A stretch of DNA of 41,860 nucleotides from NCBI GenBank assembly GCA_964529445.1, contig CAZGWJ010000015.1:1-41860 (forward strand). Direction: 5' to 3'. The notes under the pieces were generated by a model. The model was not told the origin of the DNA. It was given only the letters and a program-made list of their open reading frames with translations, and did no database searches. The DNA comes from CAZGWJ01 sp964529445. GTDB taxonomy: Bacteria; Oederibacteriota; Muellerivitia; Muellerivitales; Muellerivitaceae. Made by a program: the position numbers and the translations under genes. The first letter of the stretch is position 1, and each line of letters opens with the position of its first letter. Positions 38,366 to 41,860 of this stretch are shown here, one piece after another.

Positions 38366-39370
38366 TTGTTCACTCGGCAACAACTTCCGCTCATTCGGGG
38401 TCAGTACGGCCAGCCCTATCACCTGTGGATGACCCAGGAGTTCGGGGACCTGGGCTGGAACCTCGTCCAGAAGACCGTGGCGCAACGCCGCGCCCATGAC
38501 GTGACTCTCTTCATCGAGGGAACGGACCACCGTTTCGCCCTCATGGCCAAGCACAGCTACCCCCCGGGCCTTTTCCGCGCGCCTTCGGGCGGCATCAACC
38601 CCGGCGAGGATTTCCTGGTCGGCGCCCTGCGCGAAGCCCGCGAGGAGACCGGCCTGAACGTCCAGCTGAGGAAGTTCGCCCTTCACGTCACCCTCGACAT
38701 CACCCACAACAAGGAGATCGTGACCTGGGAAACCTACGTCTTCCACGCCACCACTTCCGAGATCCGGTTGGGCCCCACCGACCGCCACGAGGTCCGGGAC
38801 GCCCGTTGGGCGACGCGGAACCAGCTCGAGAAGATGAACGAGCGCCTCATCGCCACCGAGAACGGCGGGCTCATCTACCGGGCCCGGCTGAACGACGCGT
38901 TCCTCTGGTCCCTGGACCACGGGTTGACCTTCCGGGAGGGAAACCCCAAGGACTTCCCCCTCATCGAGGCGGCCCTGGGGCTCGCGCGCATCGACCCCGG
39001 TTTCATGGGCCAGGCCTTCTGGTTCATCGCCGAGATCGAGGGACTTCTGGCGGGCACCGTGGCCCTGGTGCCCCGCGAGGATTACATGGAGCTCACCGGT
39101 CTCACGACCGAACCCTTCTTCCGCGGGCGCGGCGTGGGCCATGCCCTGGCCGAATACGCCGTGGACCGGTGGAGCGACGTGGATTCGCGCAACCGCATGA
39201 TGTCCCAGCGGGACATGGCCCTGCCGGACGAGTTGTGGCTGTTGACGGAATTGCCGATGTATTTCCAACCGGTGGGTTTCCACATACCCAAGCAGAACGA
39301 ATTGCGGCCCTCCATCAAGAACCGCCTGTCCCCCACCCAGACGGCCATGATCTACAAGACGACCTTCTGA
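38366..39370 (+). CDS. Nudix hydrolase-GNAT acetyltransferase fusion
   Basis: A 334-residue two-domain protein. The Nudix domain holds the complete box at about 75-97 (GG, E80, then REAREETGL), which binds Mg2+ to hydrolyse a nucleoside diphosphate-linked substrate. The C-terminal half (about 190-320) has the acetyl-CoA loop FFRGRGVGHALAEY of GNAT acetyltransferases. TTG 38366 is chosen as start: AAGGGAG lies upstream, and the 24 codons before it, from ATG 38294, have atypical AT-rich third positions. TAGAAT (38286-38291) could be its -10 box. Substrates are unknown; a joined function in nucleotide or metabolite clean-up is inference. Confidence 0.82.
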   Translation: MFTRQQLPLIRGQYGQPYHLWMTQEFGDLGWNLVQKTVAQRRAHDVTLFIEGTDHRFALMAKHSYPPGLFRAPSGGINPGEDFLVGALREAREETGLNVQLRKFALHVTLDITHNKEIVTWETYVFHATTSEIRLGPTDRHEVRDARWATRNQLEKMNERLIATENGGLIYRARLNDAFLWSLDHGLTFREGNPKDFPLIEAALGLARIDPGFMGQAFWFIAEIEGLLAGTVALVPREDYMELTGLTTEPFFRGRGVGHALAEYAVDRWSDVDSRNRMMSQRDMALPDELWLLTELPMYFQPVGFHIPKQNELRPSIKNRLSPTQTAMIYKTTF

Positions 39371-39451
39371 AATCCCCGCGGACATTCCGGCATCCCGCCG
39401 GGTGCCCGGTCCCCGCGGTGCAGTCCCGGAGACGGTCGCTCGCCGCCCGGT

Positions 39452-40192
39452 CTACTCCAAAAACCCGTCCACCTCGGTCCAATGCTTGCGCAGGTTCGCC
39501 AGGAACAAGCGCACCTGGTTCTCGTTGAGGTCGAGGGTGCGGTCGGCGGGCGTGTTCACGTCCAATACCAGTTCGAGATAGGGCTCGGGCCTGGCGGGCA
39601 CGGCCGACAGGAACAGCCACCGGTTGGCGGTGAGCTTGCCCAGCTGGATGGTGTGACGGAAATGGATCTTCAACTCCTCCGGCATGTCGCCGGTGGCGCC
39701 GGGCTGGAAGAAGAGGTGCTGAAGGAAAGCCACCGGGTTGTCGGGCTTCTGCCAGCGCACCTTCGACACCGCGCCGATTCGGATCAGCGGCGTGCCGCAC
39801 TGCTCCTTCAACACGTTGGCCGTCAGGAAACAAACCTGCGAGAAGGCGTCCCAGGCCTCGCCCAATGCCGGCATGTCCCGGCTCTCGGGGGAACGCGTGT
39901 TCGCCACCCCGGGGGCCGCCAGGGACACGGTCACCAGCCGCTCGTCCACCTGCAGGCGCATGCGCGCGTCCTCCGAGTGCAGGAGAAGGAGCGGTTCCGG
40001 CGAGGGGCTCAAGGCGTCCTCCTGGCGCGGCCCGCTCTGGGCCTGCAGCCAGCGGCCCGAGAACTGCTCCCCCAGGAGGGGTCCCAGCGTCTCGCGAAAA
40101 GCCTTGGAGGATCTCCTCGGCGGCGCCTCCGAGACCTTCGGGGCCACGAGGACCGCCGTCACGCTGAGGATGGTGCTGTCGGCGAGGGGCAT
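39452..40192 (-). CDS. hypothetical protein (246 aa)
   Basis: No family is recognised with confidence. The protein is soluble, without signal peptide; it has a charged N-terminal third, then alternating beta and helical segments (RMRLQVDERLVTVSLA, GEAWDAFSQVCFLTANVL, ELKIHFRHTIQLGK, PYLELVLDVNTP) and a C-terminal helix RLFLANLRKHWTEVDGFLE. The layout recalls the TIGR04255 family, but I would not assign it. The start is ATG 40192, with AAAGG upstream; TTG 40219 is an alternative, just after a TAGAAT box (40231-40226). It is a single gene in a minus-strand run. Confidence 0.6.
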   Translation of the reverse strand: MPLADSTILSVTAVLVAPKVSEAPPRRSSKAFRETLGPLLGEQFSGRWLQAQSGPRQEDALSPSPEPLLLLHSEDARMRLQVDERLVTVSLAAPGVANTRSPESRDMPALGEAWDAFSQVCFLTANVLKEQCGTPLIRIGAVSKVRWQKPDNPVAFLQHLFFQPGATGDMPEELKIHFRHTIQLGKLTANRWLFLSAVPARPEPYLELVLDVNTPADRTLDLNENQVRLFLANLRKHWTEVDGFLE

Positions 40193-40219
40193 GGCGGCCT
40201 TTCGGGGTTGGTCGGACAA

Positions 40220-40594
40220 CGGGGGATTCTACCAGAGAGGGCACCGTCTTGTTTCATCGGCGGTTCAAAACAGTCAAAGTCTTTCTTTTTTAGCCCCCTC
40301 CCGCTCAAGCCGCCATACTCACCCCTGCGTCTTGTCGGAACGGCGGTCGGACGCCGGCCCGCTCCACACATTCCCCAGTGGGTTCCTGCATTCATGTCGT
40401 GACAGGGATCTCCCGTTGAACCGCAGGGATCTTTGAAGCGTCCAGGGTCCCCCTTTCGCTTGGGAGGAGCCGGTTCCGAACGGGCTCTGGGTCGGGGCTT
40501 TCGCAGGAGGGGCGGGGGGTGAATAGAAAGGCCCAAAAGCGGGAACTGGGATCCCCACGTCGCAAAACGGCCCTATCGGGCCTGCTCCTCGGGA
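40220..40594. other. 375-bp intergenic region, no gene seen
   Basis: No frame with this genome's codon bias is seen. It holds a T-rich run (40279-40292), a GAGCC/GGCTC hairpin (about 40466-40486) and a GGCCC-TATC-GGGCC hairpin (40569-40582) next to the glycoside hydrolase gene. A TAGAAT box for the gene to the left lies at 40231-40226. A small RNA cannot be excluded. Confidence 0.5.
40565..40582 (-). terminator. intrinsic-type terminator after the glycoside hydrolase gene
   Basis: On the minus strand GGCCC-GATA-GGGCC (40582-40569) is followed by GTTTT, about 28 bp beyond the stop codon. A second, longer stem at 40595-40626 lies between it and the gene. Confidence 0.55.
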
Positions 40595-40626
40595 TGACTG
40601 TATCGCGTCTCAGCGCGATACAGTCA
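40595..40626 (-). terminator. 13-bp perfect stem overlapping the stop codon
   Basis: TGACTGTATCGCG (40595-40607) and CGCGATACAGTCA (40614-40626) form a perfect 13-bp stem. The 6-nt loop contains the stop codon (40612-40610) of the glycoside hydrolase gene, so the last five codons are in the stem. It may protect the mRNA 3' end or act in termination. Confidence 0.6.
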
Positions 40627-41860
40627 CTTCATACACGAACGTCCGGCCCTCGGCGAGATCGACCAGGGTCCCCCCGGGGGTCTTCGAGGTTTTGAGCGCC
40701 TTCCCGGCCTTGCCGCCGATCGAAAGCGGCTTCACGACGGCTCCGGAGCGCTTGATCAGGACGGTGCCCTCCACGACCTGCGCCAGGACCGGCAATCCGC
40801 CGACCTCCTCCAACTGCTTGCGGTCGGATCCGTACTTCGTCCCGGTCTGCTTCACCGCGCCCACGCTGACCAGGTACATGCGCTTCGAGGAGGCCAGGGG
40901 CTCCCCGTCCGCGGAGACCAGGAAGGCCGACGCAAAGCCGGTCTTCAAGTCGATGCTCAGGGCCGGAAATTCCACACGCTGCCCCTTCACGGCTCCTTGC
41001 ACGCCCTGGATCCTTTCGGTCTCGATCCGCAAGGATCCGGCCTTGGAGTCGAGAAGAAGCTCACCCGTCTCGCTCCGCGCCGTCTGGGCGTCCGGGTCCC
41101 AGTAACCCGCGAAGGCGGCTGTATCCGGCGCCCCGGCGGGTTTCGCATCATCGAAACTCTTGGCGTAACGCGTGACGTAGGGAAGCCAGGGTTTCCCCTT
41201 CAGGAAAGGGGACCAGCTCGGGACCGACAGGCGCTGTTTCCCGGTGACGTTCTCCACCACCTGGCCCGGGGCCGTCTTCACGTCCCCCCGCAAGAAAAGC
41301 GGAGCCGCCACGACCCAATGCGCCAGGTGGTCCGGAAGCTTCGAGAGCGTGAAACTGGACAGGCTCGTGGAACCGGCGGGGCTGTGGTCGAAATCGAACT
41401 GCAAGAAGCCGCTCCAGCCCTGGAGGGCCGCGTAGGCGGCCACCATCGGAACGCCGCCCAGGCGCCACTCGTTGGGGAAGCAGTCGTTCCACTCGGTCAC
41501 CAGGTAGGGCTTGTCCTTCACCCGGCCGTAGGCCAGCGAGAAGATCGAGTTCGATCCGAGGACCCTCATCTGGGAAAGGTTGTCGAAGGGAGCGTAGAGG
41601 ACCCTCGACCAGTCGTTCCCGATCTTCCAGAGCTGGGGATGGTCCCAGTAGTTGTTGTTGATGACGAGGTCCAACTTCGCGTCCGAGGCGATCGTGGCCA
41701 GGGTGGGGGCCCAGTTGCTTCCCGAGAGCGGATACTTCACCCCGATCTTCCGGAGATGGTCGCGCATCTCGGCGAAATACCGCCACTCCAGGTCGGCCAG
41801 GAAACGGATCGAGGCTTCGGTGTCCCCGGGGGTCTTTTCCTTCAGGCATCCCGGGCAGTA
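40610..41860 (-). CDS. glycoside hydrolase, clan-A-like, C-terminal part (cut by window edge)
   Basis: The open frame runs to the window edge without a stop, so the N-terminus is missing; at least 417 codons are seen. VINNNYWDHPQLW and KPYLVTEWNDCFPNEWR resemble late strands of a TIM-barrel hydrolase, with the glutamate of TEWN as likely nucleophile. Then QGWSGFLQFDFDH closes the barrel. After this come a long linker and a beta-rich C-terminal domain (KAGSLRIETERIQGV, SIDLKTGFASAFLVSADGEPL), resembling agarase- or cellulase-type architecture. A CPGC pair near the edge could bind metal or form a disulfide. Family and substrate cannot be fixed from this part. Confidence 0.7.
   Translation of the reverse strand, partial: YCPGCLKEKTPGDTEASIRFLADLEWRYFAEMRDHLRKIGVKYPLSGSNWAPTLATIASDAKLDLVINNNYWDHPQLWKIGNDWSRVLYAPFDNLSQMRVLGSNSIFSLAYGRVKDKPYLVTEWNDCFPNEWRLGGVPMVAAYAALQGWSGFLQFDFDHSPAGSTSLSSFTLSKLPDHLAHWVVAAPLFLRGDVKTAPGQVVENVTGKQRLSVPSWSPFLKGKPWLPYVTRYAKSFDDAKPAGAPDTAAFAGYWDPDAQTARSETGELLLDSKAGSLRIETERIQGVQGAVKGQRVEFPALSIDLKTGFASAFLVSADGEPLASSKRMYLVSVGAVKQTGTKYGSDRKQLEEVGGLPVLAQVVEGTVLIKRSGAVVKPLSIGGKAGKALKTSKTPGGTLVDLAEGRTFVYEVTVSR

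Noticed and set aside
40220..40594. A small gene in the gap left of the glycoside hydrolase gene
   Set aside because: Possible frames have no ribosome site and lack the codon bias of the neighbouring genes.
1..41860. tRNA or rRNA genes
   Set aside because: No cloverleaf with a GTTCRA-type T-loop and no rRNA-like stretch was noticed on reading; a dedicated scan was not possible.

Overview
The window is GC-rich (roughly two thirds G+C by eye, with strongly GC-biased third codon positions). It comes from a Gram-negative bacterium: there are lipoprotein signal peptides, secreted proteins and two proteins that look like outer-membrane beta-barrels. Three exported proteins carry long Thr/Pro linkers of the kind common in uncultured, environmental phyla. 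No ribosomal RNA, tRNA or phylogenetic marker is present, so no phylum is named. Several starts (permease, otsA, GH3, the LsrG-like gene) share the layout GGAGG + 5 nt + start codon, and this fixes TTG as the start of otsA and of the GH3 gene.

Layout. (1) 1-1910, minus: an AT-rich edge, an iron-dependent alcohol dehydrogenase and an LsrG-like monooxygenase-fold protein. (2) 2056-10910, plus: a small orphan protein, an NCS2-type permease, and a tight operon otsA - otsB - MscS-like membrane protein - duplicated-module protein (probably DUF5752) - treT - ClC antiporter. This operon joins two routes to trehalose to two membrane channel/transport proteins and reads as an osmotic-stress unit. (3) 10917-23321, minus: an MFS transporter, three exported proteins with Thr/Pro linkers, a small secreted protein with an HExxHxxxH motif, a P2-type cation ATPase, a cation/proton antiporter-like protein and Pcm. 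(4) 23486-28178: a methyltransferase, umuDC on the minus strand behind a possible SOS-type operator, and a divergent toxin-antitoxin pair with a palindrome in its promoter, followed by an unknown membrane protein. (5) 28326-32872: a GH3/PA14 glycosidase, a BaiN/YhiN-type flavoprotein and a YedK-type SRAP protein. (6) 32970-37044, minus: a three-gene set encoding a secreted FecR-domain protein and two outer-membrane-type proteins; this is the least understood and most system-like unit in the window. (7) 37131-41860: a mutarotase-like protein, a Nudix-GNAT fusion, an unrecognised protein and the C-terminal part of a clan-A-like glycoside hydrolase cut by the window edge.

The intergenic DNA is unusually rich in structured repeats. 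At least four families are visible: (i) a modular element of GC hairpins joined by CCACCAG spacers, three copies, each next to the stop codon of a minus-strand gene; (ii) a CCCCTCACCCT(G/A)CCCTCTCCC hairpin family, three copies; (iii) a CGCAGAGAC-type element with inverted ends; (iv) a CGAAG-type element, one copy inside the umuD-umuC spacer and one apparently forming part of a signal-peptide coding sequence. A 3'-terminal gene fragment next to the HExxH gene preserves the protein tail through synonymous changes, so it looks like the relic of a lost paralogue.
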